The notes beneath the pieces are model-generated. The model was not told the DNA's origin, did not search any database, and saw only the letters and a list, made by a program, of their open reading frames with translations. Shown here in pieces: positions 56,789-64,000 of a stretch of 64,000 nt of DNA. The DNA is from Halomonas sp. (GTDB taxonomy: Bacteria; Pseudomonadota; Gammaproteobacteria; Pseudomonadales; Halomonadaceae). The stretch is from NCBI RefSeq assembly GCF_017983445.1, contig NZ_JAGOBJ010000003.1, forward strand, positions 62,001 through 126,000, in the 5' to 3' direction. A program made the translations under genes and the position numbers. Each line of letters begins with the position of its first letter. Positions within the stretch are counted from its first letter, which is position 1.

Positions 56789-58863
56789 GCGATCTTGACG
56801 CTCCTGTCACTGCGCTTAAAGGCGTCGGTGAAGCGTTAGCGCTCAAGCTTTCGCGATTGGGTATTGAGCATATCAGCGATCTGCTTTTTCACCTGCCGCT
56901 GCGCTATCAGGATCGTACCCGGTTAACGCCGATAGGTTTACTGCGCGCCGGGCAGGAAGCCGTGATCGAAGGCGAAGTGACCGCCTCGGATGTCGTCAAG
57001 GGGCGGCGACGAAGTCTATTGGTACGCCTACGTGACGGCAGCGGTATTTTAAGCCTGCGTTTTTTTCACTTTTCGCCTGCCCAACAGCAGCAGTTACGCC
57101 CAGGCGTTTCGGTACGTGCGTTTGGTGAAGCGCGGGCGGGGGCCACCGGGCTTGAGATTTATCATCCCGAGTATCGCTTGAATACGGCGGGTGAGACGCC
57201 GGTGGATGAGTATTTCACGCCCATCTACCCCACCACCGAGGGTTTGAACCAAGCCCGCTTGCGGGCGTTGACGCAGCAGGCGCTGGGGTTACTGGATAGT
57301 GCTCCCGAAGCGTTACCGGATGTCATTCCTGACGCGCTGCGCCAGCGCTTTCACCTGCCGGGGCTGCATGCCTGCCTGCATTTACTGCATCAGCCTCCGC
57401 CCGATGTGGATATTGACAAGCTTTCCAGCGGCCAGCATTCCGCTACACGGCGCTTGGCGCTGGAAGAGCTTCTGGCGCACCAGCTTAGCCTGCGTGAAGT
57501 GCGCCTGCGTATTCAGGCTGACGGCGCGCCGGAGCTGCCTTCTGGACGCGGTTTACAGGCGCGCTTCTTAGCCCAGCTGCCGTTTGCTCTAACGGGCGCC
57601 CAGCAGCGCGTGCTTGAGGAGATCACGCTGGATTTAAGCCGCCCGGCGCCTATGCTGCGCTTAGTGCAAGGCGACGTGGGCTCGGGAAAAACCGTGGTGG
57701 CGGCCATGGCAGCGCTGGCCGCGCTTTCCGGTAATTGTCAGGCTGCCATCATGGCGCCTACCGAAATCCTCGCAGAGCAGCACTACCGGGCGTTTAAAGC
57801 CTGGTTTGAGCCGCTGGGTATCGAAGTCGCCTGGCTTGCGGGCAAGCTAAAGGGCAAAACCCGCCTGGATGCCAAGGCCGCGATTGCCGATGGCCGTGCG
57901 CGCATGGTGGTCGGCACTCACGCGCTGTTCCAGGACGATGTGCACTTTCAGTGCCTGGGGCTGGCGATTATCGATGAACAGCATCGCTTTGGGGTCCATC
58001 AGCGCCTGGCGCTGCGCGAAAAAGGTGAAGCGGGCGGGCTAACGCCGCATCAACTGATCATGACCGCTACCCCCATTCCGCGTACGCTTGCCATGAGCGC
58101 CTATGCGGATCTGGACGTTTCGGTTATTGATGAGCTACCGCCGGGGCGCACCCCGGTTAAAACGGTGGTGGTGGCAGATGAGCGCCGCCCTGAAGTCGTC
58201 GAGCGGATTCGCAACGCCTGTAGCGATGGCCGCCAGGCCTATTGGGTCTGTACGCTGATTGAAGAGTCTGAAGCGCTGCAGTGCCAGGCGGCGGAAGTCA
58301 CCAGTCAGGAGTTGACGCAAGCGCTGCCCGAGCTTGCCATCGGCCTGATTCATGGGCGTATGAAGGCCAGCGAAAAAGCCGAGGTGATGATCGCCTTTAA
58401 AGAGGGCGAGCTGGATCTGCTGGTTGCCACCACGGTGATTGAGGTAGGCGTGGATGTCCCCAACGCCAGCCTGATGATTATCGAAAACCCTGAACGCTTG
58501 GGGCTTTCCCAGCTGCATCAGCTGCGTGGGCGTGTAGGCCGTGGGAGTACGGAAAGCTTCTGCGTGCTGCTTTATCATCCGCCGCTTTCCAAAAGCTCCC
58601 GCGAGCGCCTGAGCGTGATGCGTGAAACCACCGATGGCTTTCGTATCGCGGAAAAGGATCTGGAAATTCGAGGCCCTGGCGAGGTGCTGGGCACCCGGCA
58701 GACCGGTCTTGCGCAAATGAAGATTGCCGACCTGGAACGCGATGCTGATCTACTGGAGCGCGTGACCGCCTTGGCCTTTGAACTGCAAAGCGAGCCGCGT
58801 ATTACCGCCGTGCTGGTGCGGCGCTGGTTGGGTGAGGCCGCAGGCCGCTACGGGCAGGTGTAG
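56785..58863 (+). CDS. recG: ATP-dependent DNA helicase RecG
   Basis: A 692-residue helicase that regresses stalled forks and processes Holliday junctions. The N-terminal wedge/OB domain runs to about residue 250; Walker A GDVGSGKT is at 296-303, DEQH in the Walker B, TATPIPRT, and the C-terminal LHQLRGRVGRG. Starts inside the oxyR stop. A hairpin covers its stop codon. Confidence 0.97.
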   Translation: MSDLDAPVTALKGVGEALALKLSRLGIEHISDLLFHLPLRYQDRTRLTPIGLLRAGQEAVIEGEVTASDVVKGRRRSLLVRLRDGSGILSLRFFHFSPAQQQQLRPGVSVRAFGEARAGATGLEIYHPEYRLNTAGETPVDEYFTPIYPTTEGLNQARLRALTQQALGLLDSAPEALPDVIPDALRQRFHLPGLHACLHLLHQPPPDVDIDKLSSGQHSATRRLALEELLAHQLSLREVRLRIQADGAPELPSGRGLQARFLAQLPFALTGAQQRVLEEITLDLSRPAPMLRLVQGDVGSGKTVVAAMAALAALSGNCQAAIMAPTEILAEQHYRAFKAWFEPLGIEVAWLAGKLKGKTRLDAKAAIADGRARMVVGTHALFQDDVHFQCLGLAIIDEQHRFGVHQRLALREKGEAGGLTPHQLIMTATPIPRTLAMSAYADLDVSVIDELPPGRTPVKTVVVADERRPEVVERIRNACSDGRQAYWVCTLIEESEALQCQAAEVTSQELTQALPELAIGLIHGRMKASEKAEVMIAFKEGELDLLVATTVIEVGVDVPNASLMIIENPERLGLSQLHQLRGRVGRGSTESFCVLLYHPPLSKSSRERLSVMRETTDGFRIAEKDLEIRGPGEVLGTRQTGLAQMKIADLERDADLLERVTALAFELQSEPRITAVLVRRWLGEAAGRYGQV

Positions 58864-58873
58864 CGGCCTGCGG
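58838..58873. terminator. Hairpin spanning the recG stop codon
   Basis: A perfect 13-bp GC-rich stem (58838-58850 with 58861-58873) and ten-base loop. The 3' arm begins with the recG TAG stop, so the 5' arm lies in the last codons. It sits where recG and the YccS-like gene converge. There is no T-run, so termination is likely but not sure. Confidence 0.55.
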
Positions 58874-58880
58874 TGAAGCC

Positions 58881-61103
58881 TTATACCTTGGCGCCAGCAA
58901 TGGTGGCATCTTCGATAGCGGCTGGCGTGCTGGTCAAGCGGTTGGCCGCTTCACCCAGAGGCGCCAATTGCTCGGCAATCAAGCGTAGTTGGCTTTGAAT
59001 GGGCCGATACAGCGTCAGCGCTTTCTCTTCCCCATCTTCCCGATGAACGCTCTGCTCGTTTAGCTGCGCGAGTAGCTCGCTTGCCTGATCATCCAGCGGG
59101 GCGATGAACTGGCGTTTATCCAACTGCTCGGCAAGCTGCCCCAGTAATTCGCTGATACGCTTGGCAGAAGGCATTGATGCCGCATCTTCCTCTCCTTCCG
59201 CCAGACGATGGCGGTGGGCGCCCAGCGCTGAGAGATGGCTCAACAGCGTATTGGAAAGCACCAGAAAGCGCAGGCCATTGTCGGCATCCTGCTTACGATA
59301 GTGCCCCGGCTCATGAAGCATATTGGTCAGCAGCGAGGAGAGCGCGGCATCGGCGTTATGCGCATTACGCCGGGCCAGGCGATAAGCCAAATCGTCCTGC
59401 TTGCCCTCTTCATACTGGTGAACAATTTCATCCAGGTAGAGCCGGTGGCTGGTAATTGCCTTAGCGGCTTCCCGGTAGAGCCGACGGCCCTGCCAGTCGG
59501 GCAGGATGAAAAACACCGCCAGGCCCGCGATCAGCGAACCAATCAAGGTATCGAACAGGCGTGGCCAGATCAGGTTAAAACCGTCGCCTACCTGGTTGAA
59601 GCTGCATAGCACCAGTAACGTAATCGAGGCGGTGGCAATCACATAATGCCGTTCACGGTTGGCAAAGAAAGAAACGCCCGCCGCCACCGCGATCATGCTC
59701 TGAATGCTGGGTTGGGGAAACAGGCTAATCGACACCCAGCCCGCGGTTAGGCCCAGCACCGTGCCCAGAATGCGCTGAGAAAGAAAGCGCCGCGTGGTGG
59801 CGAAGTTAGGCCGGCACACAAACAGGGTGGTCAGCAGAATCCAGAAGCCCTGTTCCGGATCAAGCCATTGCAGCAGGCCGTAACCTACCATCAGCGCTGT
59901 CGTGAGACGTACCGCGTGACGAAAGGTCGGTGAGCCCAGGGTAATATTGATACGCACGCGCCGCCACGCTTCCAGCAGGCTGGAAGGTGAGCGATCATAG
60001 AGCGCGCTATCACGGCGGTCATCAGTGGTATCTGGGTTATGCGCGCTGGCGATCTGCGCTTCGAGCGTTGCGAGGTTGCTGGCGAGTGCGTTAAGTGGAT
60101 GCATCAGTTTGCGCCATTCAGGTTTGCCCCGTTCGCTCAAATTATCGATAGAGGCCCTAAGGTCGGCCAGGGCTTGCTCGCTCTGCTCGTGGTCAAAAGG
60201 GCGGTTAAGCAGTAATGATTTGGCCAGTTGACGACATGCGCGCCCCTGCTGATCCATAAGCCGCTGGCAGCGAAACAGCACATCGTGATGAAAAAATGCT
60301 TCGGTGAGCGCGCTATAGGGGTAGTGAGTCGAGCTTGCCCGTTCATGGATATCCTGCGCGATGAAGTAGATGCGCAGGTAGCGGTTAAGTTTTTGGCTGC
60401 CGCGCTGGCCTTCCAGACGACGAAAAATCATTTCTTTGGCCTGATTGAGCGCATCTACCACTTTGCCGTTCTGGCGCGCCAGCGCCACTCGGCGGGCCTC
60501 AACATCCACACCGCGTACCGGCTCAAACAGGGCTGATTTGAGTATCAAGAACTCGCCCAGCGCTTTATAGACGCGTGCCATGCTCTGCTTGACGGGCTGG
60601 CGGGAGAAAAGCGCGCACCAGATAACCGAAATAACCCCGTACCAGGCGGCGCCCGCTAACAGCAGCAGCTGGCGAGACGCCACATCGGCATCCACGCCGC
60701 CGTGCTGCTCGATATTGATCATTGAATAGATCGACAAAATCAGCGTGCCCGAGGCAATCGTGGCGTACCGCTGACCGATAGCGCCCAGCATGATCAGGGT
60801 GAAGGTGGACGTTCCCAACCCCAGCGCAAACAGCCATGGCCAGGGGAAAAGCCACTGCACGATAAATGAGGCCGAGGTAAAACATACCAGCGTGACCAGA
60901 AGCGCCTGTAAACGGCCCTGCCAGCTGTCATCGGTTTCGGAAAGGGCGCAGGCGATAATTCCCAGAAAAAGCGGGATAACCAGCGCGACATCGCCCATTA
61001 GGCCGCTAAACAGCAGCGCTGCGCTGAATGCGATAAAAACGCGCAGACTATAAGCAAACTTATCGAGGGTCCAAAGACGCCGAAGCGGCAGTGAAATAGG
61101 CAT
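58881..61103 (-). CDS. YccS/FUSC-family inner-membrane protein
   Basis: A 740-residue protein with two sets of about six membrane spans (about residues 20-160 and 400-530), separated by a soluble helical region with a second one at the C-terminus. This is the FUSC/YccS (aromatic-acid efflux-like) layout. The motif LTTLFVCRPNFATTRRFLSQRILGTV-type segment near residue 425 (residues split here by family) is typical. Transport substrate is unknown. Single-gene unit. Confidence 0.88.
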   Translation of the reverse strand: MPISLPLRRLWTLDKFAYSLRVFIAFSAALLFSGLMGDVALVIPLFLGIIACALSETDDSWQGRLQALLVTLVCFTSASFIVQWLFPWPWLFALGLGTSTFTLIMLGAIGQRYATIASGTLILSIYSMINIEQHGGVDADVASRQLLLLAGAAWYGVISVIWCALFSRQPVKQSMARVYKALGEFLILKSALFEPVRGVDVEARRVALARQNGKVVDALNQAKEMIFRRLEGQRGSQKLNRYLRIYFIAQDIHERASSTHYPYSALTEAFFHHDVLFRCQRLMDQQGRACRQLAKSLLLNRPFDHEQSEQALADLRASIDNLSERGKPEWRKLMHPLNALASNLATLEAQIASAHNPDTTDDRRDSALYDRSPSSLLEAWRRVRINITLGSPTFRHAVRLTTALMVGYGLLQWLDPEQGFWILLTTLFVCRPNFATTRRFLSQRILGTVLGLTAGWVSISLFPQPSIQSMIAVAAGVSFFANRERHYVIATASITLLVLCSFNQVGDGFNLIWPRLFDTLIGSLIAGLAVFFILPDWQGRRLYREAAKAITSHRLYLDEIVHQYEEGKQDDLAYRLARRNAHNADAALSSLLTNMLHEPGHYRKQDADNGLRFLVLSNTLLSHLSALGAHRHRLAEGEEDAASMPSAKRISELLGQLAEQLDKRQFIAPLDDQASELLAQLNEQSVHREDGEEKALTLYRPIQSQLRLIAEQLAPLGEAANRLTSTPAAIEDATIAGAKV

Positions 61104-61193
61104 AGATGCTCTTATTGTGGGTCACTGTTAGACTTTAGTATAAACGTTAAGCCTGGTTCGTTGCTATGGCTTGCAGAGTAACTTGGCATGCGC

Positions 61194-62201
61194 CTAAGGC
61201 ATTTCGACGACCCGTTTACCTAAATTATCCCCATTGAGTAAACCAATCAGCGCTGGCGCAACGCTATCCAGTCCGCCGGTTACTTTATCGAGCTGCCACT
61301 CGATACTTTTATGAGCGACTAACGGCGCCATAAAGCACTGAAATTCATCCCAATACTGTAGGTGATCGGGCACGACAAAAGGGTGAACCGCGACGTTTTT
61401 TTGCCTTAGCTGCGCAAAGTTATCAGGGCTTTTACGCGGATTATGGGTCTGATACTGGCTGACTAATCCACACAGCACAATGCGCCCGTTAGTGGCCATT
61501 GATTCAATCGCTGCCGTGAAGGCACTTCCCCCGATATTTTCAAAATCAAGCGTAATCCCGAAAGGCGCCGCGTCATGCAACTGCTCGATATAATCCGGGC
61601 TGCGATGGTTGAGTACGCTCTGAAACCCTCTGTCACGCAGCCAAGCGCGCTTGTCGGCCCGCCCGGCTGTAACGATGACGTGTGCGCCCTGGCGCCGAGC
61701 AAGCTGCGCCGCAATAGAACCTACTGCGCCCGCCGCTGCACTGACAAGCACGGTATCGTTAGCGGTAGGCCGCCCCAAGAGCTGCATACCCACCCAGGCG
61801 GTAAATCCCGTCATGCCCAGTGGATGCAAGTACGCTTCTGAATCATTACCCTCCGGCACAGGGATCAGATGCTGTCCATCAGAAGCAACGATCTCCTGCA
61901 TGGGAAGATGACCTACGACGAAGTCGCCGCGCTTGAAAGAAGGACTATTGCTTGCAATCACTTCAGCCAACGTCCAGCTGGACAACGGGCTACCGGCGGC
62001 CCAGCGCTCGATATAGTCGTACCCGGCTGGCTGCATACGTGTACGCATATACGGATCAACGCCGATATAGCGGGGGCGTAGCAGCAATGAGGGCTTATCT
62101 GGCAGGTTAATCAATGTCTTTTCGATATGCTCAGGGCGTAACGTTCCCTCAGGTAAGCGTGCAAGCTTTAAGCCTATCGTGGTCTTTGTGGATGCGGTCA
62201 T
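61194..62201 (-). CDS. NADP-dependent medium-chain oxidoreductase (CurA/leukotriene-B4-dehydrogenase-like)
   Basis: A 335-residue zinc-free MDR enzyme. It has YIGVDPYMRTRM near the N-terminus, GMTGFTAWVG, the NADPH-binding AAAGAVGSIAAQLA, and DFENIGG. Relatives reduce alpha,beta-unsaturated carbonyls such as curcumin or 2-alkenals. The native substrate is unknown. Confidence 0.92.
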   Translation of the reverse strand: MTASTKTTIGLKLARLPEGTLRPEHIEKTLINLPDKPSLLLRPRYIGVDPYMRTRMQPAGYDYIERWAAGSPLSSWTLAEVIASNSPSFKRGDFVVGHLPMQEIVASDGQHLIPVPEGNDSEAYLHPLGMTGFTAWVGMQLLGRPTANDTVLVSAAAGAVGSIAAQLARRQGAHVIVTAGRADKRAWLRDRGFQSVLNHRSPDYIEQLHDAAPFGITLDFENIGGSAFTAAIESMATNGRIVLCGLVSQYQTHNPRKSPDNFAQLRQKNVAVHPFVVPDHLQYWDEFQCFMAPLVAHKSIEWQLDKVTGGLDSVAPALIGLLNGDNLGKRVVEMP

Positions 62202-62321
62202 GGCTACCTGTTCATTAAATTGGCAGCGCTAACGTTACCGCGAATAAAAGTAGAAGACTTATTTAAAAGAGGTATTCAAAACATTATAGCGGGATGAGAA
62301 TAAGCAAAACTGGGTAGGAGT

Positions 62322-62341
62322 CCGCCACCCAAGGGTGGCGG
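62322..62341 (-). terminator. Hairpin after the HU / small-protein pair
   Basis: A GC-rich inverted repeat (CCGCCACCC / GGGTGGCGG) with a very short centre, 20 bases beyond the stop of the minus-strand gene. No T-run follows, so this is a moderate candidate. Confidence 0.45.
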
Positions 62342-62360
62342 GTAACCGCTAGAAGTAGCG

Positions 62361-62717
62361 TTACAGATACTTCAGTAGCTTTTGCAGCTTATTCATATCG
62401 GCGGAGTCGCCGACAAGGCGCACCTCGCCGTTGAGCATTCCGTCGAGGAAGGCCTGCTGCGTTGGTTTCCTGAGGATACGTAACGCGGCGTCTTGATCGC
62501 GAAAGCGCAACTCAAGATCCAGATCGACCGGTAAGCCTTTACCTGAAGAGATGCCTTTCGGCGTCATTCGGTAGTAACGGGCAACGGTTAAGTCTTCCGT
62601 GGCAATACCCCAATCTAGGCCGCGCATTCGTTCCAATTGCTCTTGAAAGCGCGGCTTGCGGCGCAGGGCGCGTTTGAGCATAAAGCTCAGCAGCCACAGC
62701 GTCAGCTTGAGCTTCAT
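62361..62717 (-). CDS. Small SCP2-like domain protein
   Basis: A 118-residue protein with a hydrophobic N-terminus (KLTLWLLSFMLKRALRRKP) and a C-terminal part reminiscent of an SCP2 sterol-carrier fold (LELRFRDQDAALRIL, FLDGMLNGEVRLVGD). No catalytic residues are recognised. Its ATG overlaps the HU stop (TAATG), so the pair is translated together, a surprising partnership. The family call is tentative. Confidence 0.7.
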   Translation of the reverse strand: MKLKLTLWLLSFMLKRALRRKPRFQEQLERMRGLDWGIATEDLTVARYYRMTPKGISSGKGLPVDLDLELRFRDQDAALRILRKPTQQAFLDGMLNGEVRLVGDSADMNKLQKLLKYL

Positions 62718-62989
62718 TAGGAAACGGCGTCCTTAAGCGCTTTGCCGGGCTTGAATGCCACGTTTTTGCTCGCCGGAATTTGTAGAGGAGCGCCCGTTTG
62801 TGGGTTTTTACCGGTGCGTGCTGCACGCTCGCGTACAGTAAAGGTACCAAAACCAATCAAAGCCACATCTTCGCCTTTCGCGACGCTGTTGGTGATTTCA
62901 TCCAGAATGACGTTCAGGACCTGGCCTGCTTTGTCTTTGGATAAATCGGCACTTTCAGCGATGGCAGCAGCGAGTTCAGGTTTGCGCAT
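62717..62989 (-). CDS. hup: HU-family nucleoid DNA-binding protein
   Basis: A 90-residue HU protein: N-terminal helices (MRKPELAAAIAESADLSK), GFGTFTVRERAARTGKNPQTG with the DNA-binding arm, and KNVAFKPGKALKDAV at the end. Such proteins bend and compact DNA. Subtype (alpha or beta) is not resolved. A strong GAGGGGAA ribosome-binding site precedes the start. Confidence 0.96.
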   Translation of the reverse strand: MRKPELAAAIAESADLSKDKAGQVLNVILDEITNSVAKGEDVALIGFGTFTVRERAARTGKNPQTGAPLQIPASKNVAFKPGKALKDAVS

Positions 62990-63094
62990 AAGGAATTCCC
63001 CTCATTAAAATTAAGTATAAAGTGTAGCGGTGTTATTAAAAGCGCCACCCAGGCTGGGTTAGCTTCTCTAGCCTAGTCGTGAACGCGGTGAAAA

Positions 63095-64000
63095 TCAGCC
63101 CAGTAATGCAGGTGCCGCTCTGGAAAGCTCCACTTTCCGTCTCACGCAGCCCCCTGTCAACGCAAAACCGACTAAATTCCCGTCTTTATCTTCACCCAGC
63201 GCGGCCATGTTGCCCCCTTCGCCTTCAATTCGCCAGCGTTCGGGTGGGATGAGCGGCGGGTAGGCTACCACTGGTAATAGCGGTGTTTTAACGATAACGG
63301 GCCAGGCGCCGAAGCTTACCGGGGTTGGCGTGCCGACAAGTGTTGCTGCCAGCGCCTTGGCACAGGCTTGCAGTGGCTGCACATACATGGCGTTGATATT
63401 GTCGATACAGGCGGCATCCCCCAAGGCATAGATATGCGGGTTCGAGGTGCGCAGGTAGCGGTCTACCTGAATACCTTGGTCAGAGACGGCAAGCCCTGCC
63501 GCTCTGGCCAACGCCGTTCTTGGGGCAAGGCCTGTGGCCAGTAGAACAATATCAGCGTTGATGATCGCGTTATCGTCCAGTGCCAGCCTGGCGCTGCTGT
63601 CCTCGCCCAAGGCGATATCCTTGAGCGTTCGGCCAAGCGCCAGTCGGATACCCGCTTCTTCAAAGGCTTTGCCCAGTACAACGCCAAGCGGCTCAGGCAG
63701 TAGTCTGGGCAGCGGTGTGGTTTCCGGGGCAATCAGGGTTATCTGATGGCCGCCTGCGTGCAGGTCATTGGCGAATTCGCAGCCCACCAGACCCGCGCCG
63801 ATAATGGCAATGCGCGCTGGTCGCTCATGCAAGGCAGTGTAAAATCGCCGATAGTCATCCAGGTCGTTAATAACAAAAAAGTGCTGGGATACGCTTGAGG
63901 GAATGGCAAACGGTGTCCGGGGCTCGGCACCGGTAGCAAGCACCAGGGCGTCGTAGGTCAACGTTTTTCCATTGCCAAGTTTAACCGTTTGGGTGTCTGC
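63095..64000 (-). CDS. Rubredoxin-NAD(+) reductase, C-terminal part
   Basis: The last 301 residues of an FAD/NAD-dependent reductase; the frame stays open to the right edge, so the N-terminal FAD motif is outside. Visible features are LVLATGAEPRTP, the NADH-binding IIGAGLVGCEFANDL, the second FAD contact IYALGDAACID, and a C-terminus like Pseudomonas rubredoxin reductase (PVIVKTPLLPVV; GFALTGG). It passes electrons from NADH to rubredoxin, for example for alkane hydroxylation or oxidative-stress defence. Position near HU matches Pseudomonas. Confidence 0.92.
   Translation of the reverse strand, partial: ADTQTVKLGNGKTLTYDALVLATGAEPRTPFAIPSSVSQHFFVINDLDDYRRFYTALHERPARIAIIGAGLVGCEFANDLHAGGHQITLIAPETTPLPRLLPEPLGVVLGKAFEEAGIRLALGRTLKDIALGEDSSARLALDDNAIINADIVLLATGLAPRTALARAAGLAVSDQGIQVDRYLRTSNPHIYALGDAACIDNINAMYVQPLQACAKALAATLVGTPTPVSFGAWPVIVKTPLLPVVAYPPLIPPERWRIEGEGGNMAALGEDKDGNLVGFALTGGCVRRKVELSRAAPALLG

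Overview
The window is a gammaproteobacterial chromosome segment, most likely from the halophilic family Halomonadaceae (Halomonas or a close relative). This rests on moderate GC content, Pseudomonas-like gene order in several blocks, an NhaD-type Na+/H+ antiporter, and protein sequences that look close to but distinct from Pseudomonas and E. coli versions. The genus is inferred; no database search was possible. No rRNA, tRNA or CRISPR array was seen.

Layout. Positions 1-1970 hold the end of a polar amino-acid ABC transporter operon (binding protein, permease, ATPase), closed by a strong terminator. Positions 2036-2460 are an AT-rich, DnaA-box-dense, gene-free stretch that looks like the chromosomal replication origin. 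It is followed by mnmG-rsmG-parA-parB and the complete atpIBEFHAGDC operon, which has a clear sigma-70 promoter and a strong terminator. Next come mgtE, a PAP2 phosphatase, a CDF metal exporter, uppP, apbE, glmU-glmS and nhaD. A CBS-domain protein, a QseBC-like two-component pair, an acetyltransferase, two tiny overlapping membrane-protein ORFs, a c5-type cytochrome, rep and trmL lead to pyrE / crc-like / rph / yicC.

In Pseudomonas the yicC block is followed closely by gmk-rpoZ-spoT. Here about 15.4 kb separates yicC from gmk. The left part (35.6-46.7 kb) is a defence island. It starts with what looks like an IS3-type orfA remnant, then a compact operon: hsdR, hsdM, a DUF1016 PD-(D/E)xK nuclease, hsdS, an SMC/ABC-like AAA ATPase and an HNH-type protein. 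The last two resemble the Septu (PtuA-PtuB) arrangement. A broken second DUF1016 gene lies beyond. The right part holds pirin, a 3-methyladenine glycosylase, an MFS exporter, a glycine-zipper lipoprotein and an extensin-like protein.

After gmk-rpoZ-spoT-ridA the order is conserved again: a YeeZ-like epimerase, oxyR-recG, a YccS-like membrane protein, a CurA-like reductase, HU with a coupled small protein, and the C-terminal part of a rubredoxin reductase running off the right edge.

The points most worth a second look are the composite restriction/Septu-like operon, including its degenerate zinc-site HNH protein and two 25-bp palindromes inside the DUF1016 gene; the pair of overlapping micro-ORFs at 28.57-28.77 kb; the candidate oriC; and the Crc-like protein that has lost its nuclease residues.
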